A stretch of 64,000 nt of DNA from Paramicrobacterium sp051513965 (GCF_051513965.1 NZ_CP195847.1:1984001-2048000), one strand, 5' to 3'; shown: positions 18,163 to 27,218, numbered from the stretch's first letter. The notes: generated from the sequence alone by a model not told the origin. Translations and numbers: made by a program.

Positions 18163-18801
18163 TCAGGAATCCGCGGGGTCGGGGGCGCCCAGAGCCTCGG
18201 CGGCGAGGTGCTGGTGCGCGAGGCGCCGCAGGGCGACGAGGACCGGCTCGTAGAGGGCGGTGCCGAGGACGCTGTATTCGATCGCAGCGGCGGGGTTCTG
18301 CGGAACCTCCGGCATATGCGCGATGTCAAACGCGGCGACCTGGCGCGCGGCCGCGGCATAGGTGTCGAGTCGTTCTTCGGAGAGCGGGATGCCGGTGCCC
18401 TCCACCGCGGCGAGAGCCCGCTCCAGCTGGCCGGTGGCGGCGTACCGCTCGTCGAACGTCCAGCCGAGGCGCTCGATGACCGCGCGGGCGCGTGGCCACG
18501 CGGCATCCGTCTCACTCCCCTGCGCATACGGCGGCAGTGCGTCGACGGCCTCGCCCAGGGTCGTGAACAGGTCGTCGCCCGGCTCGTCGATGAGCTCAAG
18601 GATGCGCCGGACCTTCGCGATCGGCAGCCCAACGACGTCGAGCAGCGCGCGGATGAGCCTGAGGCGTGTGACGTGCACATCGGAATAGTCGGCCTGACGG
18701 CCGCCGAGCGGGGTGCCGGGCTCGAGGAGCCCCTCGCGCACGTAGTACTTGATGCTGGGGATCGGCACGTTCGTCTCGGCCGAGAGCTCTGAGATTCTCA
18801 T
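18163..18801 (-). CDS. MerR family transcriptional regulator
   Basis: A 212-residue regulator. The N-terminal winged helix reads MRISELSAETNVPIPSIKYY with VREGLLEPG, followed by the MerR dimerisation helix (VTRLRLIRALLDVVGLPIAKVRRIL). The C-terminal ~120 residues are an effector domain with no cysteine pair, so a metal sensor is unlikely. The ATG at 18801 follows GAGGTGACC. It is divergent from the membrane gene at 18874 and likely controls it from the shared 72-bp region. Confidence 0.88.
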   Translation of the reverse strand: MRISELSAETNVPIPSIKYYVREGLLEPGTPLGGRQADYSDVHVTRLRLIRALLDVVGLPIAKVRRILELIDEPGDDLFTTLGEAVDALPPYAQGSETDAAWPRARAVIERLGWTFDERYAATGQLERALAAVEGTGIPLSEERLDTYAAAARQVAAFDIAHMPEVPQNPAAAIEYSVLGTALYEPVLVALRRLAHQHLAAEALGAPDPADS

Positions 18802-18810
18802 GGTCACCTC

Positions 18811-18860
18811 TTGCATTGGATAGTATCACTACCTACTATTGGATACCATTGCTATCCAGA
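18811..18860. promoter_or_regulatory. divergent promoter/operator of the MerR pair
   Basis: For the plus-strand gene, TTGCAT (18811-18816) and TACTAT (18834-18839) are 17 bp apart. GGATAG (18818-18823) and CTATCC (18852-18857) form an inverted repeat across the promoter, and GGATACC (18841-18847) is a further related half-site. This is a reasonable MerR operator, though the spacing is not the classic 19-bp overlong spacer. Confidence 0.5.
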
Positions 18861-18873
18861 ACGAGGAGTGTCT

Positions 18874-19293
18874 ATGTTCAGCGCAACGATGACCATCACC
18901 GCCGGGGCCGTGCTGCTCACGATCATCGGCATCGCGTACGGCGGCACGTTCATGCTGCGCGTCGTCACGGGTAAACAGGGCGCGAACGCTCTGCAGAAGT
19001 CGTTCTTCCGTGCCGGTCACGCGCACGCGGGCGTGCTCGTCACGCTCGGGCTCGTCGTCGCTCTTGTCATGACGGCCGCCGATGGCGGGCCGTGGGGCGA
19101 CCGCATCGCCGGGGCCGTGCTCTCCACGGCGATCCTCATTCCCGGAGGGTTCTTCTTCTCGGCGATGGGCCGCGATCCGAAGAAGCCGAACCGATGGATC
19201 GCGCTGATCTGGGTTGGAGTGATCGTGCTCACCCTGGCGCTGCTGGCCGGCGGCATCCTCCTGATCGCGACGGGAGCGGCGGCGCTGTCATAA
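18874..19293 (+). CDS. four-helix integral membrane protein
   Basis: A 139-residue protein with four predicted membrane helices (residues ~5-25, 47-66, 77-95 and 109-132). The helices are connected by a short basic loop (MGRDPKKPNR) and a histidine pair in AGHAHAG. I do not recognise a function. It has an ACGAGGAG ribosome site and is divergent from the MerR regulator, so it is probably a regulator-controlled transporter-like or stress membrane protein (inferred). Confidence 0.8.
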   Translation: MFSATMTITAGAVLLTIIGIAYGGTFMLRVVTGKQGANALQKSFFRAGHAHAGVLVTLGLVVALVMTAADGGPWGDRIAGAVLSTAILIPGGFFFSAMGRDPKKPNRWIALIWVGVIVLTLALLAGGILLIATGAAALS

Positions 19294-19316
19294 CGCGCGG
19301 CCGGCGGAGAAAACGA

Positions 19317-19354
19317 GCGCGGGCCCCAGGACTCGAGGTGACTGGGGCCCGCGC
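19317..19354 (-). terminator. terminator after allB
   Basis: Perfect 13-bp stem GCGCGGGCCCCAG / CTGGGGCCCGCGC (19317-19329 with 19342-19354). Read on the minus strand it is followed by TCGTTTTCTCC, so it is an intrinsic terminator for the hyi-to-allB operon. It may also stop the converging membrane gene. Confidence 0.75.
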
Positions 19355-19366
19355 AGTTCGTGTCGG

Positions 19367-20713
19367 CTATGCCTCCCCGCGGCGCAGAAGCTGGCCGCGC
19401 GGGGTCTCGCCATCGACCTCGTCGCCGCGGAGGATCGTCCGGCGCACGACACCCGTGAGGGTCTTGCCGTCGTAGGGCGTCACCGGGTTCTTGTGGCGCA
19501 GGGATGCGGCATCCACCGTGAACTGCTCCTCGGGTGCGAACACGGCGAAGTCAGCATCCGCGCCGACCTCGAGCCGACCCTTGCGCGTGAGCCCAACGAG
19601 GTTCGCGGGGCCGGAAGACATCCACTCGAGAACGCGAGAGAGAGGGATGCCGCGCTCGCGCGCTTCGCTCCAGATGAGCGAGAGGCCGAGCTGCAGCGAC
19701 GAGACTCCGCCCCATGCGGTGCCGAAGTCGCCCGTGCCCTTGAGCTCCGCGGTGCTCGGCGAGTGGTCAGAGACGATGCAGTCGATCGTGCCGTCGAGGA
19801 GGCCCTCCCACAGCTGGTCGCGGTTGCCCTGCTCGCGGATCGGCGGGCAGCACTTGTATGCGGTCGCCCCGTCGGGGATCTCCTCCGCCGCGAGCGACAG
19901 GTAGTGCGGGCAGGTCTCGACCGTGAGTTTCACGCCGTCGCGCTTCGCCTCGGCGATCATCGGCAGGGCGTCGCACGACGAGAGGTGCAGAATGTGCGCG
20001 CGTGCGCCGGTGCGGCGGGCGCGCTCGATGACGGCCGCGATTCCGGCGTTCTCGGCGTCGCGCGGACGCGAGGCGAGGAATCCGCTGTAGCCCGGCCCGA
20101 ACTCCTGCGGCGCGGTCTCGATGGTGTGTGGGTCCTCCGCGTGCACGATGAGCAGCGAGTCGAACGTGGCGAGCTCGCGCATGTCCTGCTCGATCTCGTC
20201 GAGCGGGAGCGGCGGAAACTCGTCGACGCCGCTGGGCAGCAGGAAGCACTTGAACCCGAAGACGCCCTCGTCGTGGAGCGGCTTCAGATCAGCCGTGTTG
20301 CCGGGAACGGCGCCGCCCCAGAACCCCACGTCGATGTGCGCCTGAGGGCCAGCGACCTCGCGCTTCACGTTCAGCGCGTCGACGTCGACGGTCGGCGGGA
20401 TGCTGTTGAGCGGCATGTCGACGATCGTCGTGACACCGCCCGCGGCAGCGGCGCGCGTCGCCGAGGCGAAGCCCTCCCACTCGGTGCGCCCCGGCTCGTT
20501 CACATGGACGTGCGAGTCGACGAGACCCGGCAGAAGAACCTCGTCTGCGGAGAGTTCAACAGTGCGCTCCCCCACGAGCCCGGCACCCGCGGGCTCGATC
20601 GCGGCGATGCGTCCGCCCGAGACGGCGACCTCGCGCTCGGCCTCGCCCTCAGCGGTGAGGACGCGGCCCCGGATCACCAGGTCGAAGGACTCGGCGGGGT
20701 TGTTCTGTGACAC
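19367..20713 (-). CDS. allB: allantoinase
   Basis: Cyclic amidohydrolase opening allantoin to allantoate. In the 448-residue protein DSHVHVNEPGRTEWEG gives the metal HxH and FKCFLLPSG the carboxylated lysine. HAEDPHT, HILHLSS and CIVSDHSPS give the remaining ligands (His, His, Asp). The GTG start follows AGGAG. It is the last gene of the hyi-glxR-gcl-glxK-allB operon, which links ureide breakdown to glyoxylate assimilation, and lies 9 bp after glxK. Confidence 0.93.
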   Translation of the reverse strand: MSQNNPAESFDLVIRGRVLTAEGEAEREVAVSGGRIAAIEPAGAGLVGERTVELSADEVLLPGLVDSHVHVNEPGRTEWEGFASATRAAAAGGVTTIVDMPLNSIPPTVDVDALNVKREVAGPQAHIDVGFWGGAVPGNTADLKPLHDEGVFGFKCFLLPSGVDEFPPLPLDEIEQDMRELATFDSLLIVHAEDPHTIETAPQEFGPGYSGFLASRPRDAENAGIAAVIERARRTGARAHILHLSSCDALPMIAEAKRDGVKLTVETCPHYLSLAAEEIPDGATAYKCCPPIREQGNRDQLWEGLLDGTIDCIVSDHSPSTAELKGTGDFGTAWGGVSSLQLGLSLIWSEARERGIPLSRVLEWMSSGPANLVGLTRKGRLEVGADADFAVFAPEEQFTVDAASLRHKNPVTPYDGKTLTGVVRRTILRGDEVDGETPRGQLLRRGEA

Positions 20714-20722
20714 GTGTTGCTC

Positions 20723-21841
20723 CTAGCGCGTCAGCCTCTCGGCATCCGCAGTGATGGTTTCACCGATCTGCCGCAGCAGATCGGCCGCGCCCGCCATGCT
20801 CTTCTGCACGTCGGGCTCGAGGTCGGAAAGCGGGTAGACAGCGGCGAAGCCCGCCTGACGAAGAGCTTCGTCTTCGAGGGTAGTACGGCCGCAGACCGCG
20901 ACGACCGGCACACCGGCTGCGATCGCGACGTTCGCGACGCCGATCGGGGCCTTGCCGCCGAGCGTCTGCTCGTCGAGGCTGCCCTCGCCGGTGATGACGA
21001 GGTCGGATGCCGCGACAGCGTCGTTCAGCTCGGTGAGGCGCTGCACGACGTCGGTCCCCGGTTCCCGGTGCGCACCGAGCAGCAGCGACGCGAAGCCCGT
21101 TCCGCCCGCGGCACCGGCTCCCGGCTGCGCGGCCAGGTCGACGGCGTCCGGCCGCTGAGCGCTCAGCACATCGACGAAGTGCGCGAGAGCGGCATCCAGG
21201 GTCTCGACGTCCTCGGGCGACGCGCCCTTCTGCGGGCCGAACACCGCGGCGGCGCCACGCGGACCGGTGAGCGGATTGTCGACGTCCGCGGCCAGCACGA
21301 TGTCAGCGCTGCCGATGCGCTCGTCGAGCCTGCTGAGGTCGACCCGGGCGAGGTCCGCGAGTGCGGCTCCGCCATCGGGAAGCTCGGTGCCGTCCGCGGC
21401 GAGCATCCGTGCGCCGAGCCCGGCGAGCAGACCAGCGCCTCCGTCGGTGTTGGCGCTGCCCCCGACGCCGATCACAATGCGAGTGCATCCGGCGTCGAGG
21501 GCAGCTCTGATCAGCTCACCTGTTCCACGGCTCGTGGCACGAAGCGGCGCCGGCTCTCCCCCGGGGAGCACGTCGAGCCCGCTGGCCGCGGCCATCTCGA
21601 TGACCGCTTCGTCGTCCCTCACGGCGAAGCGTGCCTCGAGCGGCTCACCCGTCGGACCGGTCACCGGGGCGCTGTGCTCTGTGAAGCCCGCGGCGAGAGC
21701 GGCATCCACTGTGCCTTCTCCCCCATCGGCGACCGGGACGACGGTGACCGCGTGCCCGGAGATTCCCGAGGCGAGTGCCTCGGCGACCTCCGGGCCGGTC
21801 AGCGACCCTTTGAACTTGTCGGTGGCGATCAGGATCCGCAT
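20723..21841 (-). CDS. glxK: glycerate kinase
   Basis: GarK/GlxK family glycerate 2-kinase of 372 residues, phosphorylating the D-glycerate made from glyoxylate. ATDKFKGSLTGPEVAEAL at the start and GVGGSANTDGGAGLL near residue 125 are family signatures. VITGEGSLDEQTLGGKAPIGVA near residue 285 is a third. It is fourth in the operon, 10 bp after gcl. Confidence 0.94.
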   Translation of the reverse strand: MRILIATDKFKGSLTGPEVAEALASGISGHAVTVVPVADGGEGTVDAALAAGFTEHSAPVTGPTGEPLEARFAVRDDEAVIEMAAASGLDVLPGGEPAPLRATSRGTGELIRAALDAGCTRIVIGVGGSANTDGGAGLLAGLGARMLAADGTELPDGGAALADLARVDLSRLDERIGSADIVLAADVDNPLTGPRGAAAVFGPQKGASPEDVETLDAALAHFVDVLSAQRPDAVDLAAQPGAGAAGGTGFASLLLGAHREPGTDVVQRLTELNDAVAASDLVITGEGSLDEQTLGGKAPIGVANVAIAAGVPVVAVCGRTTLEDEALRQAGFAAVYPLSDLEPDVQKSMAGAADLLRQIGETITADAERLTR

Positions 21842-21851
21842 GGCAAAGGGG

Positions 21852-23630
21852 CTATGCCTGCAGTTCTGTGAGTGCCGTCGGCGCGTCAGCCGGGGCCTCG
21901 GCGAGCTCCTCGAACTCGTTGATGTTCGCGATGCTCGTTCCCATCGACACGTTGGTGACGCGCTCGAGGATCGCCTCGACGATCACCGGCACCTGGTGTT
22001 CCTCCGCGAGCGCCTGAGCGTTCTGGAGGGCCGGCGCGAGGTCTTCGGGCTGCTCGACGCGGATCGCCTTGCAGCCGAGGCCCTCGGCCACCTTGATGTG
22101 ATCGACGCCGTAGCCGTTCGTCTCGGGCGAGTTGATGTTCTCGAACGCGAGCGACACCTGGTAGTCCATGTCGAACGCACGCTGCGACTGACGGATCAGA
22201 CCCAGGTACGAGTTGTTCACGACGACGTGCACGTACGGCAGGTTGTGCTGAGCGCCGACCGCGAGCTCCTCGATCATGAACTGGAAGTCGTAGTCACCCG
22301 AGAGCGCGACGACCTTCTGACCGGGCTTGCCGCGAACCACGCCGAGAGCAGCGGGAACCGTCCAGCCGAGCGGACCGGCCTGACCGGCGTTGATCCACTG
22401 GCGCGGACCGAACACGTGCAGCATCTGCGCGGCCTGAATCTGCGAGAGGCCGATCGTCGAGACATACGTGGTGTCCTCGCCGAACGCCTTGTTCATCTCC
22501 TCGTACACGCGCTGCGGCTTGAGCGGCACGTTGTCGAAGTGCGTCTTGCGGTGCAGCGTGCCCTTGCGCGCGGTGCACTCGGTCGCCCAGTCGCTGTAGT
22601 CCGGGATGGAGCCGGCGTTCTTGCGCTCGGTCGCCACCTCGACGAGCACCCGCAGGGCGGCCTTCGCGTCGGAGACCACGCCGTAGTCGGGCGCGAAGAT
22701 GCGGCCCAGCTGCGTCGGCTCGATGTCGATGTGCACGAAGGTGCGGCCCTTGCGGTACGTCTCGAGGTCGCCCGTGTGGCGGTTGGCCCAGCGGTTTCCG
22801 ACTCCGAGCACGAAGTCCGACTCGAGGAACGTGGCGTTGCCGTAGCGGTGCTGCGTCTGAATGCCGACCATGCCCGCCATGAGGGGGTGGTCATCAGAGA
22901 TGGCGCCCCAGCCCATGAGCGTGGGAACGACGGGGACGTCGAGCAGCTCCGCGAGCTGAACGAGCTCGTCAGCGGCATCCGCATTGATCACACCGCCACC
23001 GGCGACGATGACAGGATGCTTCGACGCGCTGAGCATGTCGAGGATCTTGCCCGCCTGAGCCTTCGTCGCCTGCGGGGTGGCGACGGGCAGCGGCTCGTAC
23101 GTGTCGATGTCGAAGTCGATCTCGGCGAGCTGCACGTTCAGCGGCAGGTCGATGAGCACGGGGCCGGGGCGGCCGGTGCGCATCTCCTGGAACGCGCGCT
23201 GCAGCGCACCCGGAACCTGCGCCGGCTCGAGCACGGTCATGGCGAACTTCGTGACCGGAGCCGCGATCGACTGGATGTCGACGGCCTGGAAGTCCTCCTT
23301 GTGCAGCACGTGCGTCGGCGCCTGGCCGGTGATGCAGAGAATCGGAATGGAGTCGGCGATCGCGGCGTAGAGACCCGTGATCATGTCGGTTCCGGCGGGT
23401 CCGGAGGTGCCGAGGCACACGCCGATGTTGCCGGGCGCCGACCGCGAGTAGCCGTCAGCCATGTGCGAGGCGCCCTCGACGTGACGTGCGAGGGTGTGGC
23501 GGATGCCGCCGTGCGCCTTCATGGCGGAGTAGAGCGGGTTGATCGCTGCGCCGGGCAGACCGAACGTCTCGGTCGCGCCCTCCTTCTCGAGGATCAGGAC
23601 GGCAGCGTCAACGGTGCGCATCAGAGTCAT
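21852..23630 (-). CDS. gcl: glyoxylate carboligase
   Basis: Thiamine-diphosphate enzyme that joins two glyoxylates to tartronate semialdehyde with loss of CO2. The 592-residue protein has the three-domain TPP-enzyme layout. TFGLPGAAINPLY at the N-terminus carries Val/Leu in place of the usual active-site Glu region, as Gcl does. The C-terminal cofactor motif runs from SGDYDFQFMIEELAVG to NNSYLG. The ribosome site is AAGGAG. It is central in the allantoin-glyoxylate operon. Confidence 0.95.
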   Translation of the reverse strand: MTLMRTVDAAVLILEKEGATETFGLPGAAINPLYSAMKAHGGIRHTLARHVEGASHMADGYSRSAPGNIGVCLGTSGPAGTDMITGLYAAIADSIPILCITGQAPTHVLHKEDFQAVDIQSIAAPVTKFAMTVLEPAQVPGALQRAFQEMRTGRPGPVLIDLPLNVQLAEIDFDIDTYEPLPVATPQATKAQAGKILDMLSASKHPVIVAGGGVINADAADELVQLAELLDVPVVPTLMGWGAISDDHPLMAGMVGIQTQHRYGNATFLESDFVLGVGNRWANRHTGDLETYRKGRTFVHIDIEPTQLGRIFAPDYGVVSDAKAALRVLVEVATERKNAGSIPDYSDWATECTARKGTLHRKTHFDNVPLKPQRVYEEMNKAFGEDTTYVSTIGLSQIQAAQMLHVFGPRQWINAGQAGPLGWTVPAALGVVRGKPGQKVVALSGDYDFQFMIEELAVGAQHNLPYVHVVVNNSYLGLIRQSQRAFDMDYQVSLAFENINSPETNGYGVDHIKVAEGLGCKAIRVEQPEDLAPALQNAQALAEEHQVPVIVEAILERVTNVSMGTSIANINEFEELAEAPADAPTALTELQA

Positions 23631-23657
23631 TGGTGTTCTCCTTCAGATGGGTGCCGA

Positions 23658-24536
23658 CTACTGCCGGCCGGAGTTCTTGGCGACCTGGGTGAACAGGCCC
23701 GAGTGGTCGAGGTCTCCGCCGCCGGTCGCGACGATGTTGCCCACGAGCTGGGCGACGGCCGCGCCGAGCGGAATCGACACGCCGGCCTCGCGCGCTGCGG
23801 AGGTGACGATGCCGAGGTCCTTGTGGTGGAGGGTGAGGCGGAAGCCGGGGTCGAAGTTGCGGTCGAGCATCTTCTGGCCCTTCTGGTCGAGGACCTTCGA
23901 GCCGGCGAGTCCGCCGCCGAGCACCTTCAGGCCGGCATCCGTGTCGACTCCGTAGGCCTCGAGGAAGACGATGGCCTCCGAGAGGGCCTCGATGTTCGCG
24001 GCGACGATCAGCTGGTTCGCAGCCTTGACCGTCTGGCCGGAGCCGGAGGGGCCCACGTGCACGATGGTCTTGCCGACCGCGTTCAGCACGTCAGCGGCGT
24101 CGTCGAAATCAGCTTTCTCGCCGCCGACCATGATCGAGAGAACGCCGTCGATGGCGCCCTGCTCACCACCGGAGACCGGTGCGTCGAGCGGACGGATGCC
24201 CGCGGCTGTCGCCTGCTCCGAGAGGTTCTTGGCGACGTCGGGGCGGATCGTGCTTGCATCGATCCAGAGTGCGCCCTTCTTGGCGTTCGCGAAGACGCCG
24301 TCTTCGCCGGTCACGACGGCCTCGACGTCAGGCGAGTCAGGAACCATCGTGATGACGACGTCGGCGTCCTTCACCGCTTCGGCCACGCTCGATGCGCCCT
24401 GGCCGCCCTTGCTCACGAGTTCGTCGATCTTCGGCTGGCTGCGGTTGTAGCCCGTGACGGTGAAGCCGGCGTTCACGAGGTTGACGGCCATGGGGAGCCC
24501 CATGATGCCGAGGCCGATGACGGAGACGTTTGTCAT
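23658..24536 (-). CDS. glxR: 2-hydroxy-3-oxopropionate (tartronate semialdehyde) reductase
   Basis: Beta-hydroxyacid dehydrogenase of 292 residues that reduces tartronate semialdehyde to glycerate with NAD(P)H. The Rossmann motif is VIGLGIMGLPMAVNL, the substrate-binding motif DAPVSGG, and the catalytic lysine lies in VKAANQL. I chose the ATG at 24536 because it is preceded by AAAGGAGTGACC; the open frame extends 66 codons further upstream without family similarity. It lies between hyi and gcl in the operon. Confidence 0.94.
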   Translation of the reverse strand: MTNVSVIGLGIMGLPMAVNLVNAGFTVTGYNRSQPKIDELVSKGGQGASSVAEAVKDADVVITMVPDSPDVEAVVTGEDGVFANAKKGALWIDASTIRPDVAKNLSEQATAAGIRPLDAPVSGGEQGAIDGVLSIMVGGEKADFDDAADVLNAVGKTIVHVGPSGSGQTVKAANQLIVAANIEALSEAIVFLEAYGVDTDAGLKVLGGGLAGSKVLDQKGQKMLDRNFDPGFRLTLHHKDLGIVTSAAREAGVSIPLGAAVAQLVGNIVATGGGDLDHSGLFTQVAKNSGRQ

Positions 24537-24573
24537 TGTGGTCACTCCTTTGTGGTGGTCTGAGAGAAGATGA

Positions 24574-25362
24574 TCAGGATGCCGCGGCGGTCGCCGAGAC
24601 CCAGGCGAACGGGTCCTTCGCGTCCGTCTTGTACTCAAGGCCGACGTAGCCGTCGTAGCCCTTGGCGCGAGCGTCGTCGATCCAGCGCATGAGCGGCAGA
24701 TCGCCGCTTCCCGGCTCGCCGCGACCCGGGGCATCCGCGATCTGAATGTGGCCGAAGTCTGCGGCGTGCTCAGCGATGACCTTGTCGACGTCGTCGCCGT
24801 TCACAGCGAGGTGGTAGAAGTCGGCGAGCAGCTTGATGTTGGACTTGCCGGCCTTCTGGATCACGTCGAGGGCGTCCTGCGCGGTCTTGAGCGGGTAGGC
24901 GGGGGTACCGCTGACCGGCTCGAGCAGGACGGTTCCGTCGATCGCGGCGACGGCGTCTGCGGCGAGAGCGAGGTTCTCGAGTGCGAGGTCGTCCTGCTTC
25001 GCGGGGTCTTCGCCCTCGATGCGGTTTCCGTAGAGCGCGTTGAAAGCGCGGCATCCGAGTCGCTCACCGATCTCGACGACGACCTCGATGTTGTCGCGGA
25101 ACTCGCCGGAGCGGGTCGGCCACGAGACGAGGCCGCGGTCGCCGCCGGGCATGTTGCCGGCGAAGAAGTTGAGGCCTGACAGCTGCACACCGGCATCGCT
25201 GACGGCGGAGACGAAGGCGTCGATGTCGGCCTGTGCGGGCACGGCGGTCGCAAACGGCCACCAGAACTCGACAGCGTCGAAGCCGGCAGCCTTCGCAGCT
25301 GCGGGACGGTCGTTCACGGAATGGTCCGTGAGGAGGATCGAGGCGTTGACGGTGAACGTCAT
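24574..25362 (-). CDS. hyi: hydroxypyruvate isomerase
   Basis: Xylose-isomerase-like TIM barrel of 262 residues that interconverts hydroxypyruvate and tartronate semialdehyde. FTVNASILLTDHSVNDRPAA, AVEFWWPF, EPVSGTPAYPL and GHIQIADAPGRGEPGSG are typical of Hyi/Gip. The ATG at 25362 follows AAGGGAG. It is the first gene of the operon, and a candidate IclR-type operator lies 19 bp upstream. Confidence 0.93.
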   Translation of the reverse strand: MTFTVNASILLTDHSVNDRPAAAKAAGFDAVEFWWPFATAVPAQADIDAFVSAVSDAGVQLSGLNFFAGNMPGGDRGLVSWPTRSGEFRDNIEVVVEIGERLGCRAFNALYGNRIEGEDPAKQDDLALENLALAADAVAAIDGTVLLEPVSGTPAYPLKTAQDALDVIQKAGKSNIKLLADFYHLAVNGDDVDKVIAEHAADFGHIQIADAPGRGEPGSGDLPLMRWIDDARAKGYDGYVGLEYKTDAKDPFAWVSATAAAS

Positions 25363-25380
25363 GGCGACTCCCTTCCACAA

Positions 25381-25395
25381 TTTCGTATTCTGGAA
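25381..25395 (-). promoter_or_regulatory. candidate IclR-type operator upstream of hyi
   Basis: TTTCGTATTCTGGAA is a 15-bp pseudo-palindrome that recurs with few changes before three other catabolic operons (33793, 39629, 41127). The shared form is TTYCGYAHTNYGRAW. It is placed to overlap the promoter of the hyi operon. Confidence 0.6.
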
Positions 25396-25610
25396 TTTAC
25401 TTTCTACTGCATGAAAGTCTAAGCGTATGTGCGAATCACGTCAACCGCTCGGGATGCCGTCAGGCGACGCTTCTCAGCACACTCACAATCGCGTACCCGC
25501 CCGCCTGGCCGCCGTGGCCGGCATGCCCCTCGGTCCACGCACCCTCGCAGCACACCCCTCGGTCCACGCACCCTCGCAGCACACCCCCTCGACCTACCCA
25601 CCCGACATCG

Positions 25611-25662
25611 TGTGCCGCTTTGTCCGCTCACTCACCCTCGGGAGAACACACAAAGTGGCACG
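25611..25662. repeat. palindromic repeat copy A
   Basis: First of five ~52-bp elements that start TGTGCCgCTTTGT and end aCAAAGTGGCAc in inverted orientation, with about 26 bp between the arms. This copy has TGTGCCGCTTTGTCCGCTCA on the left and ACACAAAGTGGCACG on the right. Confidence 0.8.
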
Positions 25663-25720
25663 CCCCTTGGCCCATGCACCTTCGCAGCACGCCCTCGACC
25701 TGCGCACCCGCCCAGCACCA

Positions 25721-25773
25721 TGTGCCACTTTGTCCGCTCACTCACCCTCGGGAGAGCACACAAAGTGGCACAC
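25721..25773. repeat. palindromic repeat copy B
   Basis: Nearly identical to copy A but with more perfect arms: TGTGCCACTTTGT and ACAAAGTGGCACA are exact inverted repeats. It lies 110 bp after copy A inside a tandem duplication. Confidence 0.85.
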
Positions 25774-25888
25774 GAGTGCGGGGCCCGGGCGTGACCAGGG
25801 CGTGGCCGGGGCGGGGCCAAGGCATGGCGAAGTCAGGCGCGGTTGCGTGAGGCCAGCTGAGGGGCGAGCTAGCTTGGGCGTGGGCCAG

Positions 25889-27022
25889 TCAGCCGCGACT
25901 GCGGGCCACGTCGAGCGCCGTCCAGGCGAGTGCCGTGGCACCATCGTGCAGCGCCTGCTCTGCGACAGGCCCCACGCAGGCGTCGGCGAACGCCGCCTGG
26001 TGGTTGCTCGCCTCTCCCCCGACCCCGATGAACGGGTGAATCGCGTTGACGATCTGCGAGACGTTTCCCATGTCGGTCGAGGCGCGGTTCATGCTCGCCT
26101 CTTCGGGCGGCACATCGAAACGTCGCCCCAAGGCTTCAGCATTGGCCGTGTAGAGCGCGAGGGCCTCGGCATCCGCTCGCATCTCTGAATAGCGACCGCT
26201 CTCGGGAGTGATCGTGAGCTCTGCACCTGTCGCCAGGGCGCCGGCTTCGAAGCAGCGTCGCACGCGCTCCTCGGTCTCGAGCAGCAGATCGGTCGTTTCG
26301 GCGCGAACGTACCAGCGCCCCTCGGTCCGCTCGGGAATGGCGTTCGGTGCTTCACCTCCCCTGGTCTGGATGCCGTGCACACGCACGCCCGCGGGGAGCT
26401 GTTGCCGCTGTAGGCCGAGCGCCGTCTGTGCGATCACGAAGGCGTCGTTCGCGTTGATGCCGCGGTCCGGGTAGGCAGCGGCGTGGGCCGCCCGCCCCGT
26501 GTAGGCGATGTGCCAGTGCGCGACCGCGAAGGGACGCGCCTCGGCGACGTCCTCGGGGGCCGGGTGCGCCATGAGGGCGAAGTCCAGCTCGGTGAAGGCT
26601 CCGCGCTCGATGAGTTCGACTTTGCCACCGCCGCCCTCTTCCGCCGGGGTGCCGATCACCTCGACGGTGAGACCCGCTTCGCTTGCCACCTCGGCGAGCG
26701 CGATCGCTCCCCCGACGGACATCGCGGCGATGAGATTGTGTCCGCAGGCGTGCCCGAGATCTGGCAGGGCGTCGTACTCGGCGAGAAATCCGACGGTGAA
26801 GGGGCCGTCGCCGCGGCGCGCACGAAACGCGGTATCGAGACCAAGGTAGGGCTTCTCAACGACGAAGCCGTGCCGCGCGAGCAGGTTGGCGACGGATGCC
26901 GCGGAGCGATGCTCTTGCCACGCGGTCTCGGGGTTGTCGTGCAGCCACTGTGACAGCTCTACGAGTTCGGCGTCGACCTCGGCGATACGTGCCGCGATGC
27001 GTTCTTTGAGAGCGTCGTTCAT
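25889..27022 (-). CDS. M20 family metallo-amidohydrolase/peptidase
   Basis: A 377-residue zinc amidohydrolase of the aminobenzoyl-glutamate/N-acyl-amino-acid hydrolase (M20D-like) type. GFLAEYDALPDLGHACGHNL carries the first metal ligands, and GTPAEEGGGGK the catalytic and metal-binding glutamates. The lid domain follows (AHAAAYPDRGINANDAF). The C-terminal metal histidine is in GGEASNHQAAFAD. The substrate is unknown. It is not the AllC/hydantoinase-carbamoylase form, so I do not assign it to allantoate. The start at 27022 follows GGAGGTT. Palindromic repeats flank it on both sides. Confidence 0.85.
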   Translation of the reverse strand: MNDALKERIAARIAEVDAELVELSQWLHDNPETAWQEHRSAASVANLLARHGFVVEKPYLGLDTAFRARRGDGPFTVGFLAEYDALPDLGHACGHNLIAAMSVGGAIALAEVASEAGLTVEVIGTPAEEGGGGKVELIERGAFTELDFALMAHPAPEDVAEARPFAVAHWHIAYTGRAAHAAAYPDRGINANDAFVIAQTALGLQRQQLPAGVRVHGIQTRGGEAPNAIPERTEGRWYVRAETTDLLLETEERVRRCFEAGALATGAELTITPESGRYSEMRADAEALALYTANAEALGRRFDVPPEEASMNRASTDMGNVSQIVNAIHPFIGVGGEASNHQAAFADACVGPVAEQALHDGATALAWTALDVARSRG

Positions 27023-27134
27023 GGCGAGAACCTCCGTTCGTGGGCACCGGTGCCTGCCCCTCCACGCTACGCGACTCGCGCACACGCTGCCCGGCAGCCT
27101 CACTGTTCGCCAGCGTCGCTCGTCTTGCCAACCG

Positions 27135-27186
27135 TGTGCCGTTTTGTCTCATCTCCCGCGCCCACCTCAGCGCACAAACTGGCACA
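27135..27186. repeat. palindromic repeat copy C
   Basis: TGTGCCGTTTTGT on the left and CACAAACTGGCACA on the right, with a GTTT/AAAC change in both arms that keeps pairing. Such compensatory change argues that the stem is under selection. It lies in the 365-bp gap between the M20 gene and the AbiEi-like gene. Confidence 0.8.
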
Positions 27187-27218
27187 CGTTCATCACTGCC
27201 TCGCACTTACCATGCCCA

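Larger units (their letters stand above)
25531..25776. repeat. tandem direct repeats in the hyi/M20 intergenic region
   Basis: The 526-bp gap between hyi and the M20 gene holds two layers of repetition. CGGTCCACGCACCCTCGCAG starts a 29-bp unit present twice in direct succession (25531 and 25560, 28 of 29 bases identical). A diverged ~110-bp unit, which includes one ~52-bp palindromic element each time, is duplicated with a period of exactly 110 bp (elements at 25611 and 25721). I see no gene here; open frames through it are low-complexity. Confidence 0.75.

Noticed and set aside
21267..24563. 1098-codon open frame on the plus strand
   Set aside because: It is antisense to glycerate kinase, gcl and glxR, which have clear motifs. 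Its protein is Arg/Val/Glu-rich without domains, as expected in high-GC shadow frames.
25531..25588. Two 29-bp direct repeats considered as a CRISPR remnant
   Set aside because: The units abut with no spacers, there are only two, and no cas gene is present.
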